Shown here: positions 1 through 8,160 of the stretch, piece after piece
Numbering within the stretch: the first letter of the stretch is position 1
Layout: each line of letters opens with the position of its first letter
NCBI GenBank assembly: GCA_015069485.1
Contig: SVIM01000014.1
Coordinates: forward strand, 1 to 42,621
From: Clostridiales bacterium
GTDB taxonomy: Bacteria > Bacillota > Clostridia > Christensenellales > Borkfalkiaceae
Length of the DNA stretch: 42,621 nt
Direction: 5' to 3'
Position numbers and translations under genes: made by a program
Notes under the pieces: generated by a model
Database searches by the model: none
What the model saw: only the letters and a program-made list of their open reading frames with translations
Told to the model about the DNA's origin: nothing

Positions 1-1334
1 GGCTCGTTTTTATAACCTATGCAATAATTACCGATATACACCACGTCTTCGCTATAATTATTAAAATATGCCGTGTTTTTAAAAGCAGAGCCTCCGATAG
101 TGGTAACACCTTCTGGAATTGTTATTTGATTTAAAGAACTGCATCCATAAAAAGCATAACTACCAATTTCATCAACGCCTTCGGGTATAGTTATTTCCAT
201 TAACGAGGTGCAATTATAAAAAGCATAGTTGCCAATAGAAGCAACACCTTGAGGAATTGTTATTTCAGTAAGCGAAGAACAACTTTGGAAAGCATGGTCG
301 CCAATAGAGGTTACGTTTTCTGGAATATTTACTTCCTTTAAATTAGTACAACCATTAAAAACATAAGAACCAATACTGGTAATAGTGTTTGGTAATTTAA
401 TACTCTTTAATGAAGCAAGATAATTAAAAGCACCATAATCTGCAGGATTAAAAGCAGTACTATATCTTCCATATATTGCTGTTATAGGCAAGCCGTTGTG
501 TGATTCGTGTAAGCGTATCGAAACGGGCTCGCCGACAACGCCAATTATTTGATAGGCGTTACTGCTTTGCAGATAATTATAGAACAACGTATATTCGTTG
601 CCAAACTCGTCAAGGTAAGTTTCTCGCGAATTATCAATTTTAATTCCTATCACGGGGCAAACGGCTTCTAAATTAGTTTCTACTATTACGTCAGCTTGAA
701 ATTCACACTCGGTGCAAACGCCGTTTTCGTCGTAAAAGTGGAAATTGCTAACCTTTTTTAAAGTAGTGTCGCCACAAGTTATACAGCTTACGTTCACCCA
801 ACGTTCCGTGCAGTCGCCCATTACCGAAACGGCTTTTTGCATATCGTAATTATGCTCGCCGGCTTTGTTAAAGCGGTAATCTAAATCTCCGCAAAGGGCG
901 CAGGAGCGTGTATCGTAGCCGATAGACGTGCAAGTCGCTTCTATTTCCGTTTGCCAACTGCCGTATTCGTGGGTGCAGGCGGTTAAATCCTTGCCGTCCA
1001 CTCCGTCTATTCCGTCTTTGCCGTCGGTGCCGTTTACGCCGTCAATTCCGTCCTTACCGTCAACGCCATCTACGCCATCAATACCGTCCTTACCGTCCAA
1101 GCCGTTTGCGCCATCCTTGCCGTCTTCGCCTTTAACGACGCCAAGGTTTTTCTCCGTTCCGTCGGTGTAAACAATAATGAGCTCGCCATTATCGTTTATG
1201 TACGTATCATCCACACTTTTTGTCGCACACGCAGGCGCAAAAATTGCGCTTACACCCACAACTATGCCCAAAACACTCGCCAAAATCTTAAATTTTCTAC
1301 TCTTTTTTTCTTTCATATTTTTCATATTTTTCAT
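1..1334 (-). CDS. BspA-like leucine-rich-repeat surface protein, 3' end outside window
   Basis: Secreted or surface protein, cut off by the left window edge. The N-terminus has a basic start and one hydrophobic segment ending near FAPACATKS, a signal peptide whose lipobox is not canonical. Then comes a collagen-like tract of GXY triplets rich in GKDG and GVDG (about 16 triplets), then Cys-rich zinc-ribbon-like motifs (CTHEYGSW, CALCGD, CTECE), then LRR_5/BspA-type repeats of about 23 residues (SIGxxAFxxCxxL, ITIPxGV). The start is the ATG at 1334 because an in-frame TGA lies just upstream; AGGA sits 7 bases before it. It has its own promoter at 1469-1497. The first ~500 bases match the paralogue at 2279-3634 almost exactly, but the LRR part differs. 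Function is probably adhesion or host interaction; this is inferred from the family. Confidence 0.85.
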   Translation of the reverse strand, partial: MKNMKNMKEKKSRKFKILASVLGIVVGVSAIFAPACATKSVDDTYINDNGELIIVYTDGTEKNLGVVKGEDGKDGANGLDGKDGIDGVDGVDGKDGIDGVNGTDGKDGIDGVDGKDLTACTHEYGSWQTEIEATCTSIGYDTRSCALCGDLDYRFNKAGEHNYDMQKAVSVMGDCTERWVNVSCITCGDTTLKKVSNFHFYDENGVCTECEFQADVIVETNLEAVCPVIGIKIDNSRETYLDEFGNEYTLFYNYLQSSNAYQIIGVVGEPVSIRLHESHNGLPITAIYGRYSTAFNPADYGAFNYLASLKSIKLPNTITSIGSYVFNGCTNLKEVNIPENVTSIGDHAFQSCSSLTEITIPQGVASIGNYAFYNCTSLMEITIPEGVDEIGSYAFYGCSSLNQITIPEGVTTIGGSAFKNTAYFNNYSEDVVYIGNYCIGYKNE

Positions 1335-1414
1335 ATATTTCCTAAAATCCCCCTTGGATTTTTGCTTTCATTTCCACCTTGCTTTTGCGCTTATTTAAAG
1401 CGCGCCGCCGCCCC

Positions 1415-1440
1415 GTCATCCTTGAGCGAAGCGAAGGATC
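1415..1440. repeat. Dispersed short repeat (GTCATCCTTGAGCG type) in BspA leader
   Basis: The 26-base element has partly palindromic ends (ATCCTT and AAGGAT). It lies in the 5' leader of the minus-strand BspA-like gene and recurs at 3762-3787. I recognise this kind of sequence as a common dispersed intergenic element, often mistranslated as VILERSEGS, in bacterial genomes and MAGs. That recognition is from memory and was not searched. Confidence 0.6.
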
Positions 1441-1468
1441 TTTTTAGCGAATATTATCTTATGATAAT

Positions 1469-1497
1469 ATTATACTACAAGTTGAAAAAAATTGCAA
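1469..1497 (-). promoter_or_regulatory. Sigma-A promoter of BspA-like gene copy A
   Basis: Minus strand: TTGCAA (1497-1492), 17-base spacer, TATAAT (1474-1469). The predicted start near 1462 leaves a leader of about 128 bases. The sequence ATTATC-TTAT-GATAAT (1453-1468) is a small palindrome around the start point. Confidence 0.75.
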
Positions 1498-1595
1498 TAC
1501 CCTGTCCCAAATAGCGTGTTTTTAGGCAAACATTTATAAAATTATATATACTTTTACACGCAAAACTCAATTTTTTGCAACGATAAATTTAACAA

Positions 1596-2241
1596 AATAG
1601 CATTAATGGGACATAGTGCAGGTGGGCATTTAGCACTTTTGTATGCGTATAAGGCTGCCGCTGGACATTCTGTAAACGGCAATCCGATGCACCCTATATC
1701 TCTTGTCATCTCCGAAGCAGGACCAATTCTTTTTGCGGAAAAATATGTTGATGAAAACGGCAATGAGAGCTACAGTATTCACGTTGACAATAATATATGC
1801 GCTATGCTAGGAATAACTAATAGAAATGACAATCGTTTTTCCCCCGAAGAATTAGCAATTTTAGCAGATGCTTCCCCTTATTGCGTTGCGCAGAATTTTA
1901 ATGCATATACTGTTATTCCTTACACAATTCTTGCATATGGAAAGGGGATAATTTCTGCAACGGGTGAAGATGGCGACGGACTCATACCTATTGAGCCTGC
2001 AATTGGGTTATATAACTCGCAAACTAATTCACAAAAAGTTTTAGCGGATCTTGGTAATGAAAGTGGTTATTTATATTCAACTGCTAATGATAACTGTATT
2101 TTATATTATTTTTATGGAGTTAATCATGGTGAGTTCGGGGACGATAAAGATGTTGATTTTAACGATACAATAAACCCAAAATCATCTATCTCCAATGTCA
2201 TAAGCTATTACAATTTTATTTTAAGTAAATTATCTATTTAA
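1596..2241 (+). pseudogene. N-terminally truncated alpha/beta hydrolase (esterase/lipase) remnant
   Basis: The reading frame enters directly at the nucleophile elbow: KIALMGHSAGGHLALLYAY, the GxSxGG signature of BD-FAE/HSL-type esterases. It continues about 210 residues to a C-terminal VNHGEF that would supply the catalytic His. The acid region (GEDGDGLIPI) is degenerate. The oxyanion loop and first half of the fold, normally more than 100 residues before the Ser, are missing, and the frame is closed upstream by TAA at 1537-1539. The loss point coincides with the end of the duplicated BspA cassette at 1595. The ATG at 1606 lies inside the conserved strand and has no ribosome site. I read it as a pseudogene cut by the repeat. 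A short separate protein starting at 1606 is unlikely. Confidence 0.8.
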
Positions 2242-2279
2242 AATAAGTGGTGCTCGCAAATTGCGAGCACCACTTATTT
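2241..2279. terminator. Bidirectional terminator between converging genes
   Basis: A nearly perfect 19-base-pair inverted repeat (AAATAAGTGGTGCTCGCAA and its complement) lies between the hydrolase remnant and the end of the BspA-like gene at 2279. A and T tracts flank both sides. Confidence 0.9.
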
Positions 2280-3634
2280 TAATCATAATAAATAATGTCT
2301 AAATATGGAAAAGTTTCTTTAAATGCAACAAAATCCAAAATGGTCGATCTATAAACATTTAGACTATGTAATGATGTACAATCATAAAATGCTAGTGGAG
2401 TTATTTCCACCACACTTCTAGGTATTGTAATACTCGTTAAAGCAGTACAACCATTAAAAGTAAAATCATCAACTTTTATTATACTGTTTGGTAAATCTAT
2501 TTCCTTTAAGTTTAAACATAGTCCAAATGCCCCGTCAGCAAAGTGTGTTGTTCCTTCTTTTATTACTACTTTTTCAGGGCATTCTTCAGGATTTTTTACT
2601 CCTATACAAATATCACCTATATAAACAATTTCACCTTCGTAATTGTTCCAATATGCAGTATCACTAATTGTATAGCTTGAAATTTCTATTTCAGGATTTT
2701 TAATAACTATTTCACTTAAATTCACGCATCCCTTAAACGTTTTATTGTAATCTCTATCAAAAATTTGAACCACACCTTCAGGTATAATAATACTTTCTAA
2801 TGTTTCACAACCGCTAAAAGGGAAACTAAAGGAACCAAAACCATAGCAACCACCAATGTTTGTTATAGGTATTCCGTTAATACCAGCAGGTATTATTACG
2901 TCAACTGGGGTACCTACGTAATCTAATATCATATAGCCGGAAGCGCTATAACTAGTAATTAAAACAAGCCCATAACTTCTATCAATACTCCACCAAACTA
3001 TTCTAGAGCCATCACCATACACGTCTTCAATATATTCTTCACTTTCAATAAAATGGGTAATATCTCCACACTCGGTGCAAACCCCGTTTTCATCATACTT
3101 GTGTTCAATATGAGTTTGAATTAATTTCGTATCGTTGCAGTTTTTGCAGGTAGCGTTTACCCAATGCTCTGTGCCTGTGCTAACAACGTCAACTGCGGTT
3201 TGCATATCGTAATTATGCTCACCGGCTTCGTTGAAGCGGTAGTCTATATCTCCGCAAAGGGCGCAGGTGCGAGTATCGTAGCCGATAGACGTGCAAGTCG
3301 CTTCTATTTCCGTTTGCCAACTGCCGTATTCGTGAGTGCAGGCGGTTAAATCTTTACCGTCAACGCCGTTAACACCGTCAATTCCGTCTTTTCCGTCCAA
3401 GCCGTTTGCGCCATCCTTGCCGTCTTCGCCTTTAACGACGCCAAGGTTTTTTTGCGTTCCGTCAGTATAAACAATAATGAGCTCGCCATTATCATTTATG
3501 TACGTATCATCCACGCTTTTTGTCGCACACGCAGGCGCAAAAATACTACTTACACCCACAACTATGCCCAAAACACTCGCCAAAATCTTAAATTTTCTAC
3601 TCTTTTTTTCTTCCATATTTTTCATATTTTTCAT
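2279..3634 (-). CDS. BspA-like leucine-rich-repeat surface protein
   Basis: Complete paralogue of the partial gene at 1-1334. It has a basic N-terminus and hydrophobic signal segment, a short collagen-like GXY tract (GEDGKDGANGLDGKDG and on, about 9 triplets, seven fewer than the paralogue), Cys-rich motifs (CTHEYGSW, CALCGD, CKNCND, CTECGD), then BspA-type LRRs (GCVNLSEIVI, NGCTALTSITIPRSV). An ATG 33 bases further upstream (3667) is in frame, but the paralogue has AAG preceded by TGA there, so the shared ATG at 3634 is the better start. The gene has its own promoter and a bidirectional terminator. A surface or adhesion role is inferred from the BspA family. Confidence 0.88.
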   Translation of the reverse strand: MKNMKNMEEKKSRKFKILASVLGIVVGVSSIFAPACATKSVDDTYINDNGELIIVYTDGTQKNLGVVKGEDGKDGANGLDGKDGIDGVNGVDGKDLTACTHEYGSWQTEIEATCTSIGYDTRTCALCGDIDYRFNEAGEHNYDMQTAVDVVSTGTEHWVNATCKNCNDTKLIQTHIEHKYDENGVCTECGDITHFIESEEYIEDVYGDGSRIVWWSIDRSYGLVLITSYSASGYMILDYVGTPVDVIIPAGINGIPITNIGGCYGFGSFSFPFSGCETLESIIIPEGVVQIFDRDYNKTFKGCVNLSEIVIKNPEIEISSYTISDTAYWNNYEGEIVYIGDICIGVKNPEECPEKVVIKEGTTHFADGAFGLCLNLKEIDLPNSIIKVDDFTFNGCTALTSITIPRSVVEITPLAFYDCTSLHSLNVYRSTILDFVAFKETFPYLDIIYYD

Positions 3635-3761
3635 ATATTTCCTAAAATCCCCCTTGGATTTTTGCATAGTTTTACGCCAAAATTTTTACCTTATTTCCGC
3701 CTTGTTTGCTCGTCAAATTTTTACTTTGCTTTTGCGCTTATTTAAAGCGCGCCGCCGCCCC

Positions 3762-3787
3762 GTCATCCTTGAGCGAAGCGAAGGATC
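3762..3787. repeat. Dispersed short repeat, second copy
   Basis: Same 26-base element as 1415-1440, in the leader of the second BspA-like gene. Confidence 0.6.
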
Positions 3788-3815
3788 TTTTTAGCGAATA
3801 TTATCTTATGATAAT

Positions 3816-3844
3816 ATTATACTACAAGTTGAAAAAAATTGCAA
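3816..3844 (-). promoter_or_regulatory. Sigma-A promoter of BspA-like gene copy B
   Basis: Identical to the copy A promoter: TTGCAA (3844-3839), 17 bases, TATAAT (3821-3816). Confidence 0.75.
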
Positions 3845-3965
3845 TACCCTGTCCCAAATAGCGTGTTTTTAGGCAAACATTTATAAAATTATATATACTT
3901 TTACACGCAAAACTCAATTTTTTGCAACGATAAATTTAACAACGATATAGTGTAATTAAAAAAAA

Positions 3966-3993
3966 GCGGGCGCGATTAAAAAATCGCGCCCGC
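3966..3993 (-). terminator. Rho-independent terminator of the GH3 gene
   Basis: GCGGGCGCGATT pairs with AATCGCGCCCGC (12 bp, 4-base loop). On the minus strand it is followed by a run of T. It lies about 64 bases past the GH3 stop. Confidence 0.85.
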
Positions 3994-4056
3994 CCTTACC
4001 TTTTTATTGAAGCGTTTAGTTTTTTTATTTATTAAAATTTAAATTAACTGCTTGCG

Positions 4057-7000
4057 TTAATTTTTTTTGCGGTTAATTATTATAGACGCAACGAACAATC
4101 CGCCAACGACAACGGTTACCGCGCCTACTCCTACGCAAATATTTATAAGCGCAGTTTGCCACCAAGGCGTAACGTTTACGAGCACGTCGTCTGCCGCCGT
4201 ACCGTTCATAATATTAGTGCGAACTATATTATATATCATATGCTTGGTTGATTTACGCAAAGCCCAAGCAACCGTAGGGGAATTTTTCCATTTAGCGAAA
4301 GCAGAAGCGTCGTTGTTTCCGTCAAAGCTATCCGTTCCGGCAAGGATGCCGTCCACTTTAGACATAGTTCCGCCCGAATCCCAGTCGGATATTACTATGC
4401 CGTCAAAGCCCCACTCGTCACGCAAAATCGTCGTCATCATAGCGTAGCTTGCGCCGCACCATCTTGCGCCTATACGGGTAAACGAGTTCATCGTTGCGCT
4501 TGCTCCGCCTTCGGTAAAGGTGTATTCAAACGCCCTTAAATAAAGCTCGCGACTTGCCTGCTCGCTACCCCATATACCAACGTGGCGGCGATTAGTTTCC
4601 ATATCGTTCAAAGCATAGTGTTTTACGTACGCCATACAGCCCTTACTTTCGATACCCCTAACCTGCGCTGCAACGATTTTACCTGCAAGGAAGGCGTCCT
4701 CGGAAGGATATTCGAAGTTTCTGCCACCGAAAGGTGAACGGTGAAGGTTTGCGCCGGGGCCGTATATGCCTTGATAGCCTAAATAAAGCATATCTTCGCT
4801 CATATGCTTGCCCATTTCTTCAATTAATTCGTCGTTGAAGGTTGCGGCAACTATGGGCGCGCAGTTGTAGATAACGTAAACCCAATCTTCACGCTTAGGT
4901 CTATCTTCATTTATGTTGGCTTCCGCCCAGTCGGGTAAGCCGAAAATTGCCTTGTCCGTTCTTTGAGTAATGCCGACGGGACCGTTTTCTTCCTTAGTGG
5001 GATTTAAGCCTATGCTTGCCGCGCCTTGCGTGTTATGATATGCCTGAGCGCATAATAAGGCTTGCTCTTCCCAAGTCATTTGGTCCAAAAGCTTGTTCCA
5101 ATAATCTTCCCACTCTTCGTTCCAATCCTCGTCGTATTCGTTTAACGGCGCGTTCATAAACATATAGGCGGTAAGCCCGTTATCTGCGCCATATGTGGGC
5201 ATCTCCAAGCCTTCTTCTTCAACGGGATCTCTATCGTAAGCAAGGTCTGCTTTAAGCTCTGCCGTCATAGTAAGCGACGCTGCAGCAACGGGATAGGTTT
5301 GCGCCCAATCGCTTCTTGAAAGGTATACGACGGAGTTTTCTCCCCTGCCCTCGTACTTATTAATATCACCGCTATCAAGCTGATTAGTTACTTCGACGCC
5401 CGTATAAGAGGCCTTTGAATAAGTTTTATAATCGTTTTCGCTAATAGTAATTTTTTCAACGAAATCTTCTCCCATAGCGGAATCGATTTCTTCGCCCATA
5501 ATTTTTTGCGTTGAGGTTTGGTAACCCTTTTCGTTTAAGATGTTGTTGATAGCAACGTGGGAATCAGTTGCAACCGTTAAGAAATAGTCGCCCTTTTCAA
5601 CGATATAAGTTAACGCGTTGTTTGCGTCGTATGTTTTAAAAAGCTCTTTAGATACGGTAACGGTTACCCTTTGTTCACCGCCGTTTGCTTGTAAAAGCTG
5701 GGTTTTTGCATAACCTACTAGCTCTACCGAGGATTTTTCAATTTGATTTTCAATATCGTAATCGGTATAAGGCTTTTGAAGGTAAACCTGCACCGCATCC
5801 TTACCGTCGTATTCGCCGACGTTAGTTACCGTTACTGAAACCTCGTAATTGTCGCCGTTTTGCTTTACTGCAAAATTGCTATATTCAAAAGAGGTATAAG
5901 ACGCGCCGTAGCCAAAGGGAATAGCCACTTCGTTATCGTAATTCCACTCGGTATCGCTCATTTTTGCGCCTACGGGATCTTGCGCGTTGCCGTTACCTAT
6001 AATAGCGTCTTCGTATCTCGTTTCATAATACTTATAGCCTACGTATATGCCTTCCTGATAAACCATATACATTCTTTGGCGATAAATACCGTTGCCCGAT
6101 TCGTTAAGTCCGCTACAATCGCCAGCGTACATATAGCTTCCGTCGTTTACGGTTGCGGGGGCAGATTCGTTATCGAAAGCGTAGGTATCGGGAAGATGAC
6201 CTGAAGGGTTAACTTCGCCACAGAGCAAATCGGCAACAGCCAAATTGCCCGAAGTACCAACCTGACCTATCCACATACAAGCGTCGATAGCGTCGTAGTA
6301 ATTTTGATATAATTCTTCAAGCTGTAAAGGGTTTGCGGTGTTTAATAAAAGCACCACCTTTTTAAACACGTTTGATTCCTTATAGGTTTTTATATTTTGC
6401 AACAAATCCTTTTCTTGCGAGGTAAGCGCAAGGTAATTGCCGTTTTGTCCGTTTATCTTATTTTCCGTGCTTGAATAGTGCAAGTCGGAATATTCGCCAC
6501 CCGTACGGGAAAGAACCACGATAGCAACGTCGCCGTATTGAATAAACGAATCCTTAACGTCGTTATTATACAAATTCCAAGGGACTTCGTTTACCGCCCA
6601 AGTTTGACCTTCGGTACAGCTTGATTTAGGGTCTACCCTATTGTAGCTTCTGCCTGCGCCCGTGGTGTAAAAATCCCAAAGCGTAGGGTTAACGGTTACG
6701 CCGTGCTCGGCTAAAGCATCCTTTAAGGTCGTGGGGTTGGAAAGCGAGGGATTAACCCAACCTGAACCGCTACCCGATTCAACCATATCGACGGAGGATT
6801 TTGATAAAAGCGAAACGTTTTTATCGGAATCGGTAAAGGGTAACGCAGAGTTTTTATTCCACAATAAGGTTGCGCCCTCCGCTTCCACCCTTTCAATAAC
6901 GTCAACGTCTTTTTCGTAAATAATTTCGCCGTTTGCGTAGGTTTCACCTTCTAAATAGTCGGTTTTAAAATAATCTACTCTTTCTCCGTCGCCCTTAACC

Positions 7001-7146
7001 GTTTCTACGTTGGTAGTGCCAAGCATCATATTTATTGCCGCAGTACCAAAGTTAATAGCCGCCGCCGTGCCCGCAATTACGCCCGCAAGCAACACGGCAA
7101 AAACACAGGTTAAAATGCCCCAAAGCTTTTTAGAAAAAAACTTCAT
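4057..7146 (-). CDS. Membrane-anchored glycoside hydrolase family 3, reversed domain order
   Basis: Predicted beta-glycosidase (1029 aa). An N-terminal hydrophobic segment (about residues 9-40) is followed by the GH3 alpha/beta sandwich (VEAEGATLLWNKNSALPF at about 87; TSGNLAVADLLCGEVNPSGHLPDT), then FGYGASYTSFEYSN (about 407) opening a fibronectin-III-like domain. The TIM barrel comes last (YGPGANLHRSPFGGRNFEYP, YVKHYALND, VISDWDSGG with the likely nucleophile Asp921). A second hydrophobic segment and RKKN end the protein. The usual GH3 order is barrel first. The reversed order is known from some rumen enzymes (Ruminococcus albus, Butyrivibrio), so this is not a chimera. Two membrane segments suggest it is held on the outer face of the membrane. 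AAGGAGAAG lies just before the ATG. Substrate is not determinable from sequence. Confidence 0.93.
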   Translation of the reverse strand: MKFFSKKLWGILTCVFAVLLAGVIAGTAAAINFGTAAINMMLGTTNVETVKGDGERVDYFKTDYLEGETYANGEIIYEKDVDVIERVEAEGATLLWNKNSALPFTDSDKNVSLLSKSSVDMVESGSGSGWVNPSLSNPTTLKDALAEHGVTVNPTLWDFYTTGAGRSYNRVDPKSSCTEGQTWAVNEVPWNLYNNDVKDSFIQYGDVAIVVLSRTGGEYSDLHYSSTENKINGQNGNYLALTSQEKDLLQNIKTYKESNVFKKVVLLLNTANPLQLEELYQNYYDAIDACMWIGQVGTSGNLAVADLLCGEVNPSGHLPDTYAFDNESAPATVNDGSYMYAGDCSGLNESGNGIYRQRMYMVYQEGIYVGYKYYETRYEDAIIGNGNAQDPVGAKMSDTEWNYDNEVAIPFGYGASYTSFEYSNFAVKQNGDNYEVSVTVTNVGEYDGKDAVQVYLQKPYTDYDIENQIEKSSVELVGYAKTQLLQANGGEQRVTVTVSKELFKTYDANNALTYIVEKGDYFLTVATDSHVAINNILNEKGYQTSTQKIMGEEIDSAMGEDFVEKITISENDYKTYSKASYTGVEVTNQLDSGDINKYEGRGENSVVYLSRSDWAQTYPVAAASLTMTAELKADLAYDRDPVEEEGLEMPTYGADNGLTAYMFMNAPLNEYDEDWNEEWEDYWNKLLDQMTWEEQALLCAQAYHNTQGAASIGLNPTKEENGPVGITQRTDKAIFGLPDWAEANINEDRPKREDWVYVIYNCAPIVAATFNDELIEEMGKHMSEDMLYLGYQGIYGPGANLHRSPFGGRNFEYPSEDAFLAGKIVAAQVRGIESKGCMAYVKHYALNDMETNRRHVGIWGSEQASRELYLRAFEYTFTEGGASATMNSFTRIGARWCGASYAMMTTILRDEWGFDGIVISDWDSGGTMSKVDGILAGTDSFDGNNDASAFAKWKNSPTVAWALRKSTKHMIYNIVRTNIMNGTAADDVLVNVTPWWQTALINICVGVGAVTVVVGGLFVASIIINRKKN

Positions 7147-7167
7147 CCTTCTTCTCCTTATCTGTTT

Positions 7168-7184
7168 TTATCCTTTAAGGATAA
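7168..7184. promoter_or_regulatory. Perfect palindrome (putative operator) in GH3 leader
   Basis: TTATCCTT-T-AAGGATAA is a perfect 8-1-8 palindrome. It lies just downstream of the predicted transcription start and 22 bases before the GH3 ATG, a typical repressor position. Confidence 0.5.
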
Positions 7185-7196
7185 TTTTACCTTTAC

Positions 7197-7225
7197 ATTA
7201 TACAACAAAACTTGGCATTTGAAAA
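7197..7225 (-). promoter_or_regulatory. Probable promoter of the GH3 gene
   Basis: TATAAT at 7202-7197 with a weak -35 TTTTCA at 7225-7220 and a 17-base spacer. A perfect -10 with a poor -35 would fit a regulated promoter. Confidence 0.5.
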
Positions 7226-7288
7226 TATACTACTTATAAAAATTATCTGTTTTTTATATTTAAACCTAATTTAGTTTGCAAATTAAAA

Positions 7289-7313
7289 ACGGAGGGCGTT
7301 AAAAGTCCTCCGT
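7289..7313 (-). terminator. Terminator of the ruvX-DUF1292 operon
   Basis: ACGGAGG pairs with CCTCCGT around an 11-base loop. The minus-strand tail is T-rich (TTTTTAATTT). It lies about 105 bases past the DUF1292 stop. Confidence 0.75.
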
Positions 7314-7418
7314 TAAATTTTATAAATATAAATTCGTTACATTGCAATAAACAGCGATAAAAATTGCTTTTTACGCCGTTAATTCAAGCATATTCGCCAC
7401 CCAATTAAAAATTTTTGA

Positions 7419-7709
7419 TTAATTGTCGTCTTCGGATGCGGTGTTGCAGTAGTATTCGTAAACCTCTTCTAAAAGCGCGTCGTCTTCAATAATATCCAAG
7501 GTTTCTTGCTTTTCGTTTAAAATAAAAATAGCAATTTCGTCTTCAGCAACGTCGGCGTTTTCTTCAGCGGCTAAAAGCAATACGTACTTTACGCCCTTGT
7601 ATTCAACCACGTCGATAAGCTTAAACTTTACGACGTCGCCGTTTTCATCAACGAGCTCGATAATTTCTTCTTCTAATTCTTCCATCATTTCGTTTTCGCG
7701 TTCTGCCAT
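7419..7709 (-). CDS. DUF1292 (YrzB-like) protein
   Basis: A 96-residue, very acidic protein with the DUF1292 pattern: IIELVDENGDVVKFKLIDVVEYKGVKYVLLL, then acidic residues, IFILNE and a tail ending in EVYEYYCN. The function of the family is unknown. In Bacillus the homologue yrzB follows yrrK (ruvX), and the same order is kept here with a 22-base gap, so it is the second gene of a ruvX operon. AAAAGGAG stands 8 bases before the ATG. Cytoplasmic, with no membrane segment. Confidence 0.85.
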   Translation of the reverse strand: MAERENEMMEELEEEIIELVDENGDVVKFKLIDVVEYKGVKYVLLLAAEENADVAEDEIAIFILNEKQETLDIIEDDALLEEVYEYYCNTASEDDN

Positions 7710-7731
7710 AATATATCTCCTTTTAAGGCTT

Positions 7732-8154
7732 TTAGCCCTTATTGTTTATTCTGTTTAAATAGCCGTCCAAAATATTTGCGGCGGCAAGGGCGTCCACGTA
7801 GTTTTTTCTCTTTTCCCTACGCATACCCTCAAAAATCAGCGTTTCGTGCGCCATCATAGTAGTAAAGCGTTCGTCCTCGCAAATTACGGGCACGGAAACC
7901 GCTTCCTTTAAAGCGTTTATAAAGCGTTGCGTTTTTTCCGTTTGTAAAGCGTCGGACCCGTCGAAATTTACGGGCAAACCGCAAATAACGGCCGTTGCGC
8001 CCTTTTCCTTTACGATATTTGCCAAAGCTTGAATATCCGTTTTAAAGCCCTTTCTAAAATAAGTTTGCGAAGGAAGGGCGTAGGTATTAAACGGGTCGGA
8101 AATTGCAACCCCTATTCGTTTGTCGCCAATATCAAAAGCTACGTACCGTTCCAT
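7732..8154 (-). CDS. ruvX: RuvX/YqgF putative Holliday junction resolvase
   Basis: RNase H-fold nuclease of the YqgF family (140 aa), involved in Holliday junction or rRNA processing. It starts with MERYVAFDIGDKRIGVAISD (first catalytic Asp), has AVICGLPVNFDGSD in the middle, VICEDERFTT, and ends VDALAAANILDGYL with the last acidic residue. Length and motif order fit the family. An in-frame ATG lies 108 bases upstream, but the family always starts near the xxDxG motif, and the promoter lies between the two ATGs. The -10 box ends exactly 6 bases before this ATG, so the mRNA is predicted to be leaderless. No Shine-Dalgarno sequence is visible. Followed by the DUF1292 gene. Confidence 0.92.
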   Translation of the reverse strand: MERYVAFDIGDKRIGVAISDPFNTYALPSQTYFRKGFKTDIQALANIVKEKGATAVICGLPVNFDGSDALQTEKTQRFINALKEAVSVPVICEDERFTTMMAHETLIFEGMRREKRKNYVDALAAANILDGYLNRINNKG

Positions 8155-8160
8155 AAATTT

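Larger units (their letters stand above)
838..1595. repeat. Direct repeat copy A: 5' cassette of BspA-like gene
   Basis: Nearly identical to 3201-3942. It spans promoter, leader, signal peptide, collagen-like tract and the first Cys-rich motif of the minus-strand gene. Differences are a 63-base longer collagen-like tract here, a gap of about 46 bases in the leader relative to copy B, and scattered substitutions. From about 1384 to 1595 the noncoding part looks essentially identical. The right border (after TAAATTTAACAA) coincides with the broken edge of the hydrolase remnant. Confidence 0.9.
3201..3942. repeat. Direct repeat copy B: 5' cassette of BspA-like gene
   Basis: Partner of 838-1595. 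The right border ends at the same TAAATTTAACAA and then diverges. Copy B carries about 46 extra bases in the leader (around 3669-3735). Confidence 0.9.

Noticed and set aside
928-1398. Plus-strand frames opposite the collagen-like tract (Pro/Ser-rich)
   Set aside because: They are mirror images of the GXY repeats of the minus-strand gene.
4057-7146. Fusion or assembly error in the GH3 gene because the barrel comes last
   Set aside because: The reversed order is an established GH3 variant and the frame is continuous with plausible linkers.
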